Positions 50,401 through 59,836 are shown, counted from the first letter of the stretch. The stretch is DNA of 64,000 bases from Tenacibaculum sp. 190524A05c (GCF_964036595.1 NZ_OZ038523.1:3292501-3356500); one strand, 5' to 3'. A program made the numbers and translations. The notes: generated from the sequence alone by a model not told the origin.

Positions 50401-50961
50401 ATGGAGTTAACATCGGCACAATTATTAAATGACTTACGTATAATTACAGAAAGAAATCTGAAATTTGTAGAAGACTTTAAAAATGAATCCCAAAATAATT
50501 TAAACTGGAGAAAAAGTTCTGACAGCTGGAGTGTTTTGGAATGCGTTGAACATTTAAATAGATATGGAGATTTTTATATTCCGGAGATAAGTATGAGAAT
50601 AGAAAAATCAAAGTATAAAAACTCTAAAGTTTTTAAAAGTAATTGGTTGGGACGATATTTTAGTAAAATGGTTTCATACAGAGAGGAGTTAAATAATATG
50701 AAAACATTTAAATCGATGAACCCATTACATTCAAATCTAAATAAAGAGACTCTTGAAAAGTTTATCGATCAGCAACATCAAATAATGGAATTGTTAGTGC
50801 GATCAGAAACAATAGACTTAGACAAAACAAAAACAGCTATCTCTATTTCGAAAATTATTAAATTAAAATTAGGAGATACATTTAGGGTTCTCATCTATCA
50901 CAATGAAAGACATGTACAACAGGCTAAAAAAGTTTTAGAGTTGTGTCTTAACAACAATTAA
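50401..50961 (+). CDS. DinB-family protein
   Basis: The four-helix protein has 186 residues in the DinB/YfiT-like superfamily. WSVLECVEHLNRYGDFYIPEI carries the first His of the metal triad, and IYHNERHVQQAKKVLE the last two. The family includes thiol-dependent S-transferases. It converges with the AraC gene on the other strand, with a 4-bp overlap. Confidence 0.88.
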   Translation: MELTSAQLLNDLRIITERNLKFVEDFKNESQNNLNWRKSSDSWSVLECVEHLNRYGDFYIPEISMRIEKSKYKNSKVFKSNWLGRYFSKMVSYREELNNMKTFKSMNPLHSNLNKETLEKFIDQQHQIMELLVRSETIDLDKTKTAISISKIIKLKLGDTFRVLIYHNERHVQQAKKVLELCLNNN

Positions 50962-51812
50962 AGGCTTTGTAAAACTGCATTTCTGTATTTCAAAGGTGTG
51001 GTTTCTTTTATGGCTAAAAACTTTCTGTTAAAATTAGATAAGCTGTTATATCCGCATTTGTAAGCAACTTCCTTAACAGAGATTTCTTTATTTGAAACCA
51101 ATAATTTACAAGCATTTTCTACTCGGAGTTCATTCAAAAAAGTAAAATAAGTTTTATTGGTTCGTTGTTTAAAGTATCGGCAGAACGCATTTTTGGTCAT
51201 GTTGGCTTTTTCAGCTATAGCATCTAAACTTATCTCAGATTCAAAGTTATTCATAGTATAACTCATTATGGTTTGCATTCGTTTTCCACTATCATCACTA
51301 AGTTTTTTCTTTGCAATAAACTTGGCAAGAGGCAATGTTTCAATAGAGTTCAACTGTTTGATAATTTCAAAAAAACTGATAAATCGTTCAAGATTAGAAG
51401 CCTTTTGTAATTGTAAAAAAGTCGGAACCAAATTGTAGGAATTTAGTACTTTAAAACCATTGGAAGCATTTTCAAAGAAATGATTCAATTCTTTAAAATC
51501 ATCCAACTCGAAAAAATCAGATCCGAATGAACGCTCTGTGAAAAATAATGAAATCATAAACGAATCAGAGTCTTCCTCATTTCCATCGCTTTTAAATACA
51601 TGGGGTAAGTTGCTCCCGATAACAAATACATCATTTTCAGAATATCTATGAATAGTATCACCTACAACTAAAGTGCCTTTACCATGTACAATACATGAAA
51701 TCTGAATTTCTTCATGTTCATGAAAATTACCGTAGAAAATAGGGGTTCTATCTTCTTGATAAATTACACCTAAATTTTTTGGTTTTGGTATTTTAAAAGG
51801 TAATGCTTTCAT
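50958..51812 (-). CDS. AraC-family regulator with cupin sensor, likely controls hydroxyproline genes
   Basis: The 284-residue protein has an N-terminal cupin domain (about 25-110, HEHEEIQISCIVHGKGTLVVGD, YSENDVFVIGSNLPHVF) and a C-terminal AraC domain. The latter has two HTH motifs (SLDAIAEKANMTKNAFCRYFKQRT and SVKEVAYKCGYNSLSNFNRKFLAIKETTPLKYR). It is divergent from the four hydroxyproline catabolic genes. Repeated operator-like sequences lie 18 bp upstream of its own start and at the promoter of those genes, so it probably regulates both. Confidence 0.92.
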   Translation of the reverse strand: MKALPFKIPKPKNLGVIYQEDRTPIFYGNFHEHEEIQISCIVHGKGTLVVGDTIHRYSENDVFVIGSNLPHVFKSDGNEEDSDSFMISLFFTERSFGSDFFELDDFKELNHFFENASNGFKVLNSYNLVPTFLQLQKASNLERFISFFEIIKQLNSIETLPLAKFIAKKKLSDDSGKRMQTIMSYTMNNFESEISLDAIAEKANMTKNAFCRYFKQRTNKTYFTFLNELRVENACKLLVSNKEISVKEVAYKCGYNSLSNFNRKFLAIKETTPLKYRNAVLQSL

Positions 51813-51829
51813 GTATTGTTTTGGTTAAC

Positions 51830-51948
51830 TTGAGAATAAATTTAGCATATATTATTCATTTAATTAGTGTTTGAATACAAAATGGGTAATTTAGTGCTAT
51901 TTTGAGTTAATAATTACAATTCAATTCTATTACATTGAGAATACATTT
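51830..51948. promoter_or_regulatory. Paired operator-like direct repeats in the hydroxyproline divergent region
   Basis: TTGAGAATAAATTT (51830-51843) and TTGAGAATACATTT (51935-51948) differ at one base and lie 105 bp apart, ten helical turns. A weaker third copy, TTGAATACAAAAT, begins at 51871. The right copy overlaps the -7 box TACATTTG (51942-51949). The left copy is next to the AraC gene start. Confidence 0.6.
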
Positions 51949-51988
51949 GCTAAAAAAACCTAAGTAATCATCATTAAATAAAGTAATA

Positions 51989-52903
51989 ATGGCAATAGAA
52001 TGGAAAGGAGTTATGCCAGCCGTAACTACTAAATTTACATCAGAAGATAAACTTGATTTATCAATTTTTGAATTAAATATAAACGCACAGTTGGATGCTG
52101 GTGTTCATGGAATTGTACTTGGAGGGACTTTAGGAGAAGCAAGTACATTATCAGATGAAGAGAAAAGAGAGTTAACAAGAACAACTGTTCAAATAGTAGA
52201 CAGTAAGGTTCCTGTGTTGATTAATATTGCTGAGCAAACCACTAAAAACGCCGTTTTAGCAGCTCAAAAGGCAGAGGAAGATGGAGCTAAAGGTTTAATG
52301 ATGTTACCTCCGATGCGATATAAAGCAGATGGTAGAGAAACTGTTGAATATTTTAAAACTGTAGCTAATAATACTTCATTGCCAATTATGGTTTATAACA
52401 ATCCTGTAGATTATGGAATAGAAGTAACTTTAGATATGTTTGATGAGTTATTAAAGTGTAAAAATATTGAAGCTGTTAAAGAATCAACAAGAGATATTTC
52501 TAACGTAACTCGTATTAAAAACCAATTTGGAGATCGTTTAAAGATTATGACTGGTGTTGATACTTTAGCTTTAGAGAGTTTATTGATGGGAGCTGATGGA
52601 TGGATTGCAGGATTAGTTTGTGCTTTTCCTAGAGAAACAGTAGCAATCTACGAATTGCAGAAAGCTGGGAAGATTAAAGAAGCACTTGAAATTTATCGCT
52701 GGTTTTTACCATTGTTAGAGTTAGATATTAATTCTAAATTAGTTCAGAATATAAAACTAGCCGAAGTCGCTACAGGAATTGGAACTGAAAATGTTAGAGC
52801 TCCAAGATTACCTTTAGTAGGAGAAGAACGAGAGCGAGTTTTATCAATTATTGAAAAAGGTTTACAAAACAGACCAACACTACCAAATTATAAAAGCTTG
52901 TAA
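51989..52903 (+). CDS. DHDPS/NAL-family lyase, likely pyrroline-4-hydroxy-2-carboxylate deaminase
   Basis: The class I (Schiff base) TIM barrel has 304 residues. Lys164 (EAVKEST) forms the imine, Tyr136 is in MVYNNP, and GGTLGE (45-50) binds the carboxylate. By context it is the hydroxyproline-pathway member of the family, turning 1-pyrroline-4-hydroxy-2-carboxylate into 2-oxoglutarate semialdehyde and ammonia. It is the first gene of the operon, followed 3 bp later by the aldehyde dehydrogenase gene. The family is certain; the specific reaction is an inference from neighbours. Confidence 0.9.
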   Translation: MAIEWKGVMPAVTTKFTSEDKLDLSIFELNINAQLDAGVHGIVLGGTLGEASTLSDEEKRELTRTTVQIVDSKVPVLINIAEQTTKNAVLAAQKAEEDGAKGLMMLPPMRYKADGRETVEYFKTVANNTSLPIMVYNNPVDYGIEVTLDMFDELLKCKNIEAVKESTRDISNVTRIKNQFGDRLKIMTGVDTLALESLLMGADGWIAGLVCAFPRETVAIYELQKAGKIKEALEIYRWFLPLLELDINSKLVQNIKLAEVATGIGTENVRAPRLPLVGEERERVLSIIEKGLQNRPTLPNYKSL

Positions 52904-52906
52904 AAA

Positions 52907-54484
52907 ATGATTACTGGAAAAAATTATATAGGAAATCAACTATCATCTGAAGGAGATATTACATTTAAAACATTTAATCCAGAATTGAATGTTTCTATTC
53001 AAAATAATTTCTCGCAAGCGACTGCGGAAGAAATTGAAAAAGCTGTAGCTAAAGCAACTGAAGCATTTGATGTGTATAAACATTTCTCAGGAGCGAAAAA
53101 GGCAATTTTTTTAAGAGCTATTGCCGATGAAATTGAGGCTTTGGATGAGAAGTTGATAAATGTGTATTGTTCAGAAACAGGTTTGCCTGCTGGAAGAGCT
53201 GCTGGAGAGCGTGGAAGAACTGTTTTTCAATTACGTTCTTTTGCCGATTTAGTAGAAGAAGGATCTTGGGTAGAAGCTTCTATAGATACTGGAATTCCAG
53301 ATAGAACTCCGGCTCCAAAGCCAGATTTACGAAAAATGAATATTCCTTTAGGTCCGGTAGTTGTATTTGGAGCAAGTAATTTTCCATTGGCGTATTCAAC
53401 AGCAGGTGGAGATACAGCTGCAGCTTTAGCTGCAGGTTGTCCAGTAATTGTAAAATCACATCCAATGCATGCAGGAACAGGTGAGTTAATCGCTTCTGCA
53501 ATTATTAAAGCAGCGGAAAAAACAGGAATGCCTAATGGAGTTTTCTCGAATATCAATGCTAAAGATTATGACGCCGGCCAACAATTAGTAAGTCATCCAA
53601 AAGTAAAAGCAGTTGGATTTACAGGAAGTATTAAAGGAGGAAGAGCTTTATTAGATATTGCAAGTAAAAGAGAAGAACCAATTCCAGTTTTTGCTGAAAT
53701 GGGAAGTATAAATCCGGTTGTTGTCTTACCAAAAGCCTTACAAAATAGAGGAAATGAGATAGCAAATACATATGCTGGATCAATAACATTAGGAACAGGA
53801 CAATTTTGTACGAATCCTGGTTTAATTTTAGGAATCGCAGGAGAGGAATTGTCTAGTTTTATTGATGAATTAGGATCAAAAATCAAAGAAATAAATCCTT
53901 CTTGTATGTTACATCCAAACATTCACGGAGCTTACGAGAAAGGAAAAAAACAAGCAATCAATCAAAATGAGGTAACTATTGTAGCAAATTTAGATGGAGA
54001 AATTCAAACGAATTATGCTTCACAAGGAGTAGCAACAGTTTCAGGAAAAACATTTTTAGAGAATTCAACCTTACATCATGAAGTATTCGGTCCGTTTTCA
54101 ATTGTGGTTGCTTGTGAGAACTTGGAAGAACTGGAGGAAATCGTTGCTGGTTTGGAAGGCCAGTTAACGGGAACTATCATTTCAGATGATGACGAAATTT
54201 CGAATTATTCTGAGTTAGTTGCGAAAATGCAAAACAGAGTAGGACGATTGATTTTTAATGGAGTTCCAACAGGAGTTGAGGTTTGTCCTTCAATGGTTCA
54301 TGGTGGTCCATATCCAGCTTCAACAGATAGTCGTTTTACAGCAGTTGGAATCAATTCTATCAAACGTTGGGTACGTCCATTTAGTTTTCAAAATTGGCCA
54401 AATTCTTTATTACCTGATGAGCTAAAAGATGAAAATCCATTACAGATTACAAGATTAGTAAACGGGGAACTCAATAAATCGTAA
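52907..54484 (+). CDS. Aldehyde dehydrogenase, likely 2-oxoglutarate semialdehyde (2,5-dioxovalerate) dehydrogenase
   Basis: The 525-residue protein belongs to the NADP-type branch. It has VVVFGASNFPLAYSTAGGDTAAALAAGCPV, the NAD-binding region FTGSIKGGRALLD, the general base Glu in FAEMGSINPVV and the nucleophile Cys in TGQFCTNPG. It oxidises 2-oxoglutarate semialdehyde to 2-oxoglutarate, the last step of 4-hydroxyproline breakdown. It lies 3 bp after the lyase gene and 4 bp before the epimerase gene. Confidence 0.93.
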   Translation: MITGKNYIGNQLSSEGDITFKTFNPELNVSIQNNFSQATAEEIEKAVAKATEAFDVYKHFSGAKKAIFLRAIADEIEALDEKLINVYCSETGLPAGRAAGERGRTVFQLRSFADLVEEGSWVEASIDTGIPDRTPAPKPDLRKMNIPLGPVVVFGASNFPLAYSTAGGDTAAALAAGCPVIVKSHPMHAGTGELIASAIIKAAEKTGMPNGVFSNINAKDYDAGQQLVSHPKVKAVGFTGSIKGGRALLDIASKREEPIPVFAEMGSINPVVVLPKALQNRGNEIANTYAGSITLGTGQFCTNPGLILGIAGEELSSFIDELGSKIKEINPSCMLHPNIHGAYEKGKKQAINQNEVTIVANLDGEIQTNYASQGVATVSGKTFLENSTLHHEVFGPFSIVVACENLEELEEIVAGLEGQLTGTIISDDDEISNYSELVAKMQNRVGRLIFNGVPTGVEVCPSMVHGGPYPASTDSRFTAVGINSIKRWVRPFSFQNWPNSLLPDELKDENPLQITRLVNGELNKS

Positions 54485-54488
54485 CAAT

Positions 54489-55496
54489 ATGAGATCAGTT
54501 TTTACCTGTATTGATGGACATACGTGTGGAAATCCTGTTCGAGTTGTAAAACATGGCGGTCCAGAATTGGTTGGAAATTCCATGAGCGAAAAGCGTCAAC
54601 ACTTTTTAAAAGAATTTGATTGGATTCGTAAAGGATTAATGTTTGAACCTCGCGGACATGATATGATGAGTGGTTCGATTATATATCCGCCGCAAAATCC
54701 TGAGAACGATTTTGGTATTTTATTTATTGAAACTTCGGGCTGTTTACCAATGTGTGGTCATGGAACTATTGGAACCATAACCATTGGTGTTGAAGAAGGG
54801 TTAATTCAACCTAAAACACCTGGAATCATTAAAATGGAAGCTCCAGCAGGATTGGTAGAAATAGAATATCAGCAAACAGGAGAAAAAGTAGATTGGGTTC
54901 GCTTAACCAATGTGAAAAGTTATTTAGCAGCGGAGAATTTAACGATTGATTGTCCGGAATTGGGAGAAATTAGTTTTGATGTGGCTTACGGTGGTAATTT
55001 TTATGCAATCGTAGATCCGCAGAAAAACTTTGCAGGAATTCAAGAATTTACAGCGTCTAAAATAATTCAGTATTCTCAAGAAGTGCGAGCTAGGATTAAT
55101 GAAAAATATCCAAATCAATTTATTCATCCAGAAAATGATACAATTAGAGATGTTTCTCATATGTTATGGACAGGAACTCCAATTAATGAAAATTCATCTG
55201 GAAGAAATGCGGTGTTTTATGGAGATAAAGCAATAGACAGAAGTCCGTGTGGAACAGGAACTTCAGCTAGAATTGCTCAGTTACATGCTAAAGGAAAATT
55301 AGCAGTAGGAGAAGAGTTTATTCATGAAAGTTTTATCGGAAGTAAGTTCATAGGAAGAGTCAAAGAAGAAACAACTTTAGCGGGAAAAAAAGCAATTATT
55401 CCAAGCATTCAAGGTTGGGCAAAAGTATATGGATACAATACGATTATAATAGACGATGAAGATGATCCATATGCACATGGATTTCAAGTGATATAA
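54489..55496 (+). CDS. 4-hydroxyproline 2-epimerase (proline racemase family)
   Basis: The cofactor-free racemase fold protein has 335 residues and two catalytic cysteines: Cys89 (CLPMCGHGTIG) and Cys254 (DRSPCGTGTSAR). The Cys-Cys pair distinguishes true epimerases from 3-hydroxyproline dehydratases, which have Thr at the second site. It turns trans-4-hydroxy-L-proline into cis-4-hydroxy-D-proline, the first step of the pathway, in line with the neighbouring D-amino acid oxidoreductase gene 1 bp downstream. Confidence 0.94.
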   Translation: MRSVFTCIDGHTCGNPVRVVKHGGPELVGNSMSEKRQHFLKEFDWIRKGLMFEPRGHDMMSGSIIYPPQNPENDFGILFIETSGCLPMCGHGTIGTITIGVEEGLIQPKTPGIIKMEAPAGLVEIEYQQTGEKVDWVRLTNVKSYLAAENLTIDCPELGEISFDVAYGGNFYAIVDPQKNFAGIQEFTASKIIQYSQEVRARINEKYPNQFIHPENDTIRDVSHMLWTGTPINENSSGRNAVFYGDKAIDRSPCGTGTSARIAQLHAKGKLAVGEEFIHESFIGSKFIGRVKEETTLAGKKAIIPSIQGWAKVYGYNTIIIDDEDDPYAHGFQVI

Positions 55497-55497
55497 T

Positions 55498-56745
55498 ATG
55501 AGTAAGAAAATAGTAATAATTGGAGGAGGAATAATAGGCTTATGTTCGGCTTATTATTTACAAAAAGAGGCGCACGAAGTTATTATAGTAGATAAATCAG
55601 ACTTTACTTCGGGTGCTTCTTATGTAAATGCGGGCTTAATTACACCAAGCCATATTATTTCATTGGCTGCTCCAGGAATCATTACCAAAGGAATTAAATG
55701 GATGTTCAATTCTTCTAGTCCGTTTTATGTAAAACCAAGGTTGAACTATGATTTTTTGCAATGGTCGTGGTTGTTTAAAAAATCAGCAACGCATCAGAAA
55801 GTCGCCGATTCCATTCCTGTAATTAGAGATATTAATGTCTTGAGTAGATCTTTATATGAGGAAATGAAAGCTGAGAAAGAGTTTGATTTCTTTCATCAAC
55901 ATAAAGGTTTATTGATGTTGTATAAAACTGATAAAGCTGGAGAGGAAGAATGGGAAGTTGGGCAAAAAGCTATAGAATGTGGCTTAAAAGTGGCTAATTT
56001 GTCACAAGAAGAACTGCGGAAATTAGAACCTTCTGTAGATTCAGATATTAAAGGAGCAGTTCATTATTTATCTGATGCACATATGACTCCAAACGATTTT
56101 ATGAAGCAAATGAAATCGTATTTGTTAAGAAAAGGAGTCGTTTTTAAATCGGAAACAGAAGTTACAGGTTTCAATGTGAAATCAAACGCTATTCAATCGA
56201 TAACAACTAAAGATGAAGATATTCATTGTGATGAATTGGTGGTTGCTTCTGGTTCTTGGACACAAAACTTAATAAAAAAATTGAAGATTAATATTCCAGT
56301 TCAAGCAGGAAAAGGTTACCGAATAGATGTTCAAAATGAAACTCAAATTACAATACCTTCCATTTTATTAGAAGCAAAAGTAGCGGTTACACCAATGGAT
56401 GGATTTACTCGATTTGCGGGAACTATGGAAATAGGAGGAATCAATCATCAAATTAATCCTAAAAGAGTAAACGCTATTGCAAATGCAGCTTCCGATTATT
56501 ATTCAAATCTAAATATTTCCAACGAAGCAAAGCAAAATGCAGCATGTGGATTACGACCTTGTTCACCAGATGGTTTGCCTTATATCGGAAGAGTTTCAGG
56601 ATATGAAAATCTCACCGTGGCAGCTGGGCATGCAATGATGGGATGGAGCTTAGGTCCCGCAACTGGAAAACTCATAACTGAGGTTATTTCTAATCAAAAA
56701 ACTAGTATGAATATAACTCCTTTTGATGTGGAAAGATTTTCTTAG
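55498..56745 (+). CDS. FAD-dependent D-amino acid dehydrogenase, likely cis-4-hydroxy-D-proline dehydrogenase
   Basis: The 415-residue DAO-family protein begins with the FAD dinucleotide motif VIIGGGIIGLCSAYYL and ASYVNAGLITPSH. It ends with CGLRPCSPDGLPYIGRVSG and GHAMMGWSLGPATGKLI, as in DadA. It oxidises cis-4-hydroxy-D-proline to 1-pyrroline-4-hydroxy-2-carboxylate, with electrons passed to the respiratory chain. It is the last of four tightly spaced catabolic genes, and a folate gene follows 14 bp later. Confidence 0.92.
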   Translation: MSKKIVIIGGGIIGLCSAYYLQKEAHEVIIVDKSDFTSGASYVNAGLITPSHIISLAAPGIITKGIKWMFNSSSPFYVKPRLNYDFLQWSWLFKKSATHQKVADSIPVIRDINVLSRSLYEEMKAEKEFDFFHQHKGLLMLYKTDKAGEEEWEVGQKAIECGLKVANLSQEELRKLEPSVDSDIKGAVHYLSDAHMTPNDFMKQMKSYLLRKGVVFKSETEVTGFNVKSNAIQSITTKDEDIHCDELVVASGSWTQNLIKKLKINIPVQAGKGYRIDVQNETQITIPSILLEAKVAVTPMDGFTRFAGTMEIGGINHQINPKRVNAIANAASDYYSNLNISNEAKQNAACGLRPCSPDGLPYIGRVSGYENLTVAAGHAMMGWSLGPATGKLITEVISNQKTSMNITPFDVERFS

Positions 56746-56759
56746 TTATATTTGTTTAA

Positions 56760-57305
56760 ATGGACAAGAGGGAACTAAGGACATTATATAAACAAAAACG
56801 TAAGGATTTATCAAGCGATGAAGTAATGAAACTTCAAGAGAAAATCTATGCTCAAATATTTAAGCATGATTTTTCAGAGATTGAAAACATCCATATTTTT
56901 CTGACAATAGAAAAACAAAAAGAGATCAATACATACCCGATAATTTCTTTTTTAAGATCTAAGAATAAGAATTTGATTATCAGTAAAAGTGACTTTGCTA
57001 ACTCAACACTTACACATTTCCTTTTTGAAAAAGATACCAAACTTAATGTAAGTAAATACGGAATTCCAGAACCTGAGGACGGAACAATTTTTAATGTAAA
57101 GGATATTGATTTAGTATTCGTTCCATTATTAATTTCAGACGAAAAAAACTACAGAGTAGGCTACGGAAAAGGTTTTTATGATCGATTCTTAAGTGAATGT
57201 AAGCCAGATGTTAAAACCATTGGATTAAATTTCTTCGAACCCATTAAAGAAATTTCAGATATCAACGAATTTGATGTTCCTTTAGATTTTGTATTTACAC
57301 CGTAA
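56760..57305 (+). CDS. 5-formyltetrahydrofolate cyclo-ligase
   Basis: The ATP-dependent enzyme recycles 5-formyl-THF to 5,10-methenyl-THF. The 181 residues include KRELRTLYKQKRKDLS at the start and the C-terminal signature DLVFVPLLISDEKNYRVGYGKGFYDRFL. It lies 14 bp behind the hydroxyproline operon and may share its transcript, but it has no functional link to it. A strong bidirectional terminator follows. Confidence 0.94.
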   Translation: MDKRELRTLYKQKRKDLSSDEVMKLQEKIYAQIFKHDFSEIENIHIFLTIEKQKEINTYPIISFLRSKNKNLIISKSDFANSTLTHFLFEKDTKLNVSKYGIPEPEDGTIFNVKDIDLVFVPLLISDEKNYRVGYGKGFYDRFLSECKPDVKTIGLNFFEPIKEISDINEFDVPLDFVFTP

Positions 57306-57341
57306 TAAGAATGAATTATTGAATATTCTATTATATTATAT

Positions 57342-57383
57342 AAAAACAAAAGCGTCTTGAAAACTCAAGACGCTTTTGTTTTT
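57342..57383. terminator. Bidirectional terminator between the folate gene and rho
   Basis: A nearly 19-bp stem TAAAAACAAAAGCGTCTTGA / TCAAGACGCTTTTGTTTTTA with a 4-base loop, serving the plus-strand folate gene and the minus-strand rho gene. Confidence 0.93.
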
Positions 57384-57399
57384 ATAGTGTTTAAATAAC

Positions 57400-59127
57400 T
57401 TATCCGTTCATAGAAATTAAGAACTCTTCGTTATTTATTGAAGTTTTAATTCGTTGTTGGATGAACTCCATAGCTTCAATTGGATTCATATCTGCTAAGT
57501 ATTTACGTAATACCCACATTCTTTGAACCGTTTTAGGATCTAATAATAAATCATCTCTACGCGTACTCGACTTAATTAAGTCAATTGCTGGGTAAATTCT
57601 GCGGTTTGCAATATTACGCTCTAATTGAAGTTCCATGTTACCAGTTCCTTTGAATTCTTCAAAGATCACTTCGTCCATCTTAGAACCTGTTTCAGTTAAT
57701 GCAGTTGCAATAATTGTTAAAGAACCTCCATTTTCAATGTTACGAGCCGCTCCAAAGAAACGTTTTGGTTTGTGTAATGCATTTGCGTCAATACCTCCCG
57801 ATAAAATTTTACCAGAAGCAGGAGCAACTGTGTTATATGCACGTGCTAAACGAGTAATAGAATCTAAAAGAATTACTACATCGTGTCCACATTCAACTAA
57901 ACGTTTTGCTTTTTCTAATACAATATTAGCTACACGAACGTGTTTGTCTGCTGGCTCATCAAATGTAGAAGCTACAACTTCACCACGAACACTACGTTTC
58001 ATGTCGGTAACTTCTTCAGGACGCTCATCAATTAATAATACAATTTGATAAACTTCTGGATGATTTGCAGCAATTGCATTTGCAACGTCTTTAAGTAACA
58101 TTGTTTTACCTGTTTTAGGTTGTGCTACTAACATTCCACGTTGTCCTTTACCAATAGGAGAGAATAAATCCATTATTCTAGTAGATAGAGAACTTCCTTT
58201 TTCTGCTAAATTGAATTTTTCATTAGCAAATAAAGGTGTTAAGTGTTCAAAAGAAACACGATCTCTAACAATATTAGGACTTAGTCCGTTGATTTTAGAT
58301 ACTCTAATTAATGGGAAATACTTTTCTCCTTCTTTTGGAGGACGAACATTTCCTTTAACTGTATCACCAGTTTTTAAACCAAATAGTTTTATCTGAGATT
58401 GAGATACATAAATATCATCAGGTGATGATAAATAGTTGTAGTCAGAAGAACGTAAGAAACCATAACCATCTGGCATCATTTCTAATACACCTTCACTTTC
58501 AATAATTCCATCAAACTCATAGTCTGGGTCACGGTATTTATTTCCGCTCTTATGCTTAGGACCTTGGTTTTTATTCTGGTGCTTATTGTTATTATTGTTT
58601 CGGTTCTGATTATTATTTCTATTCTGATTATTGTTTCTGTTAGAATTCTGTTGATTAGAGTTCTGAGATTTATTTTTATCAGAAGAGTGTTGTCTTTGAT
58701 TGTTTTTTTGATGAGAACTTCCTTGATTAGAACCTGTATTAGAACTCTTTGGGGTGTTCTGGTTACTTTGGCTTTGAGGACCTTTAGGATTGTTCTGGTT
58801 ATTCTGGTTGTTTTGTGGCTTAGCTTCAGGCTTTACTGAACTTGCAGCTTGTTCAACCGATTTTGAAATACGTTTTCTCTTAGGCTTTTCCTTCTTTGCT
58901 TCACCGTCATTTGCCTTTGGAGTATTAGTTTTTTCTACTTTCTTTTCAGTAGGTGTACTTTTAGCTTTTTCTTTTGGTAATTCCTTATTTGCTTCTGCTT
59001 GAGCATCTAATATCTTATATATAAGGTCTAATTTTTTTAACTGGCTTGTTTTCTTCAAACCAATAGTCTTAGCTATTTCCTGTAATTCAACTAATTTTTT
59101 TGCTTTTAAATCCGAGATTTCGAACAT
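57400..59127 (-). CDS. rho: Transcription termination factor Rho with Asn/Gln-rich insert
   Basis: The hexameric RNA helicase releases RNA polymerase at Rho-dependent sites. The 575-residue protein has an N-terminal Rho_N helix bundle (1-45) and a long disordered linker (about 50-197), of which 104-190 is almost only Asn, Gln, Ser, Lys and Arg. The CSD/S1 RNA-binding domain (about 200-280, [12 protein letters not shown]) and ATPase follow, with P-loop QPKTGKT (336-342) and VVILLDS (417-423). Rho of E. coli has 419 residues, so the insert adds about 150. The promoter is far upstream (59242-59271), leaving a leader over 100 nt. Confidence 0.97.
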   Translation of the reverse strand: MFEISDLKAKKLVELQEIAKTIGLKKTSQLKKLDLIYKILDAQAEANKELPKEKAKSTPTEKKVEKTNTPKANDGEAKKEKPKRKRISKSVEQAASSVKPEAKPQNNQNNQNNPKGPQSQSNQNTPKSSNTGSNQGSSHQKNNQRQHSSDKNKSQNSNQQNSNRNNNQNRNNNQNRNNNNNKHQNKNQGPKHKSGNKYRDPDYEFDGIIESEGVLEMMPDGYGFLRSSDYNYLSSPDDIYVSQSQIKLFGLKTGDTVKGNVRPPKEGEKYFPLIRVSKINGLSPNIVRDRVSFEHLTPLFANEKFNLAEKGSSLSTRIMDLFSPIGKGQRGMLVAQPKTGKTMLLKDVANAIAANHPEVYQIVLLIDERPEEVTDMKRSVRGEVVASTFDEPADKHVRVANIVLEKAKRLVECGHDVVILLDSITRLARAYNTVAPASGKILSGGIDANALHKPKRFFGAARNIENGGSLTIIATALTETGSKMDEVIFEEFKGTGNMELQLERNIANRRIYPAIDLIKSSTRRDDLLLDPKTVQRMWVLRKYLADMNPIEAMEFIQQRIKTSINNEEFLISMNG

Positions 59128-59241
59128 TGGATTGTTTTTAAATTATAAAGTATTTAAGAAAGGGATTGTGTTTAGATTTTTTTAGTGTAAGATGTTTACT
59201 AGACGTAAGTGTTGTAAACTTCTGTGAGGAATCCGTCGCAA

Positions 59242-59271
59242 CAAATATAGCCAAATATTTTAATATGCAAA
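59242..59271 (-). promoter_or_regulatory. Promoter of rho
   Basis: On the minus strand TTTG (59271-59268), 18 bp, then TATATTTG (59249-59242), a close match to TTTG-N17-23-TAnnTTTG. The ATG (59127) is about 108 bp further, so the mRNA leader is long. Confidence 0.65.
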
Positions 59272-59295
59272 GTTTCTTATTATAAAAAGAAAATG

Positions 59296-59303
59296 TACAT
59301 TTG
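59296..59303 (+). promoter_or_regulatory. Probable promoter (-7 box) of the DUF4293 gene
   Basis: TACATTTG fits TAnnTTTG and ends 19 bp before the ATG at 59323. The divergent rho promoter is only 25 bp away. Confidence 0.55.
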
Positions 59304-59322
59304 TTGCCCTAATTATTTATAG

Positions 59323-59754
59323 ATGATACAAAGAATACAATCCTTATACTTATTACTAGTCGGAATTATAGCCGGAGGATTAACATTTGTATTTAATATA
59401 TGGAGTACTGCAAATGCAAAAGTGTTTTCATTAGATCTTTTTGCTGCAAACTCAATTATGGAAAAAATAGTTCCTATACTATTTATTATATCCGCCCTTT
59501 TAGCAGTAGTAACTATATTCATGTTTAAGGATAGAAAGTTACAGTTTGTATTAGGGCGCTTAAATATTTTGACAAATCTTTTTTTATTAGGAGTGTTGGT
59601 ATATCTATCACTAACGTTATCTGGAGAAACTTCGGTTTCTGAGAAAGGTATTGGGATGTTCTTGCCTGTTATTTCAATTGTATTGCTTGTATTAGCAAAC
59701 AAAGCCATTAAAAAGGACGAAGATCTCGTAAAATCTGTAGATAGATTACGATAA
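59323..59754 (+). CDS. DUF4293 membrane protein
   Basis: The 143-residue inner-membrane protein has four TM helices and starts MIQRIQSLYLLLVGI, the signature of DUF4293, a family of Bacteroidota commonly encoded beside rho. The cytosolic tail is charged (KKDEDLVKSVDRLR). Function unknown. It is monocistronic with its own terminator. Confidence 0.92.
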   Translation: MIQRIQSLYLLLVGIIAGGLTFVFNIWSTANAKVFSLDLFAANSIMEKIVPILFIISALLAVVTIFMFKDRKLQFVLGRLNILTNLFLLGVLVYLSLTLSGETSVSEKGIGMFLPVISIVLLVLANKAIKKDEDLVKSVDRLR

Positions 59755-59783
59755 ACCTAACATCTTAGTATATTTAGTGCGAT

Positions 59784-59813
59784 AAAAACCGGGAATAATT
59801 CTCGGTTTTTTTT
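59784..59813 (+). terminator. Terminator of the DUF4293 gene
   Basis: AAAACCGGGA and TCTCGGTTTT form the stem (loop ATAAT), followed by eight T. Confidence 0.85.
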
Positions 59814-59836
59814 ATACTATAAATAACTATTTTTGA

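Noticed and set aside
53227..53922. Two minus-strand open frames inside the aldehyde dehydrogenase gene
   Set aside because: Shadow frames of a well-conserved enzyme gene on the other strand.
57635..58048. Plus-strand open frame of 137 codons within rho
   Set aside because: Antisense of the conserved Rho ATPase domain; composition mirrors the opposite strand, with no promoter or family signal.
58552..58839. Repeats in the Asn/Gln-rich part of rho as a CRISPR or tandem repeat locus
   Set aside because: They are imperfect, codon-phased and explained by the low-complexity protein segment on the minus strand.
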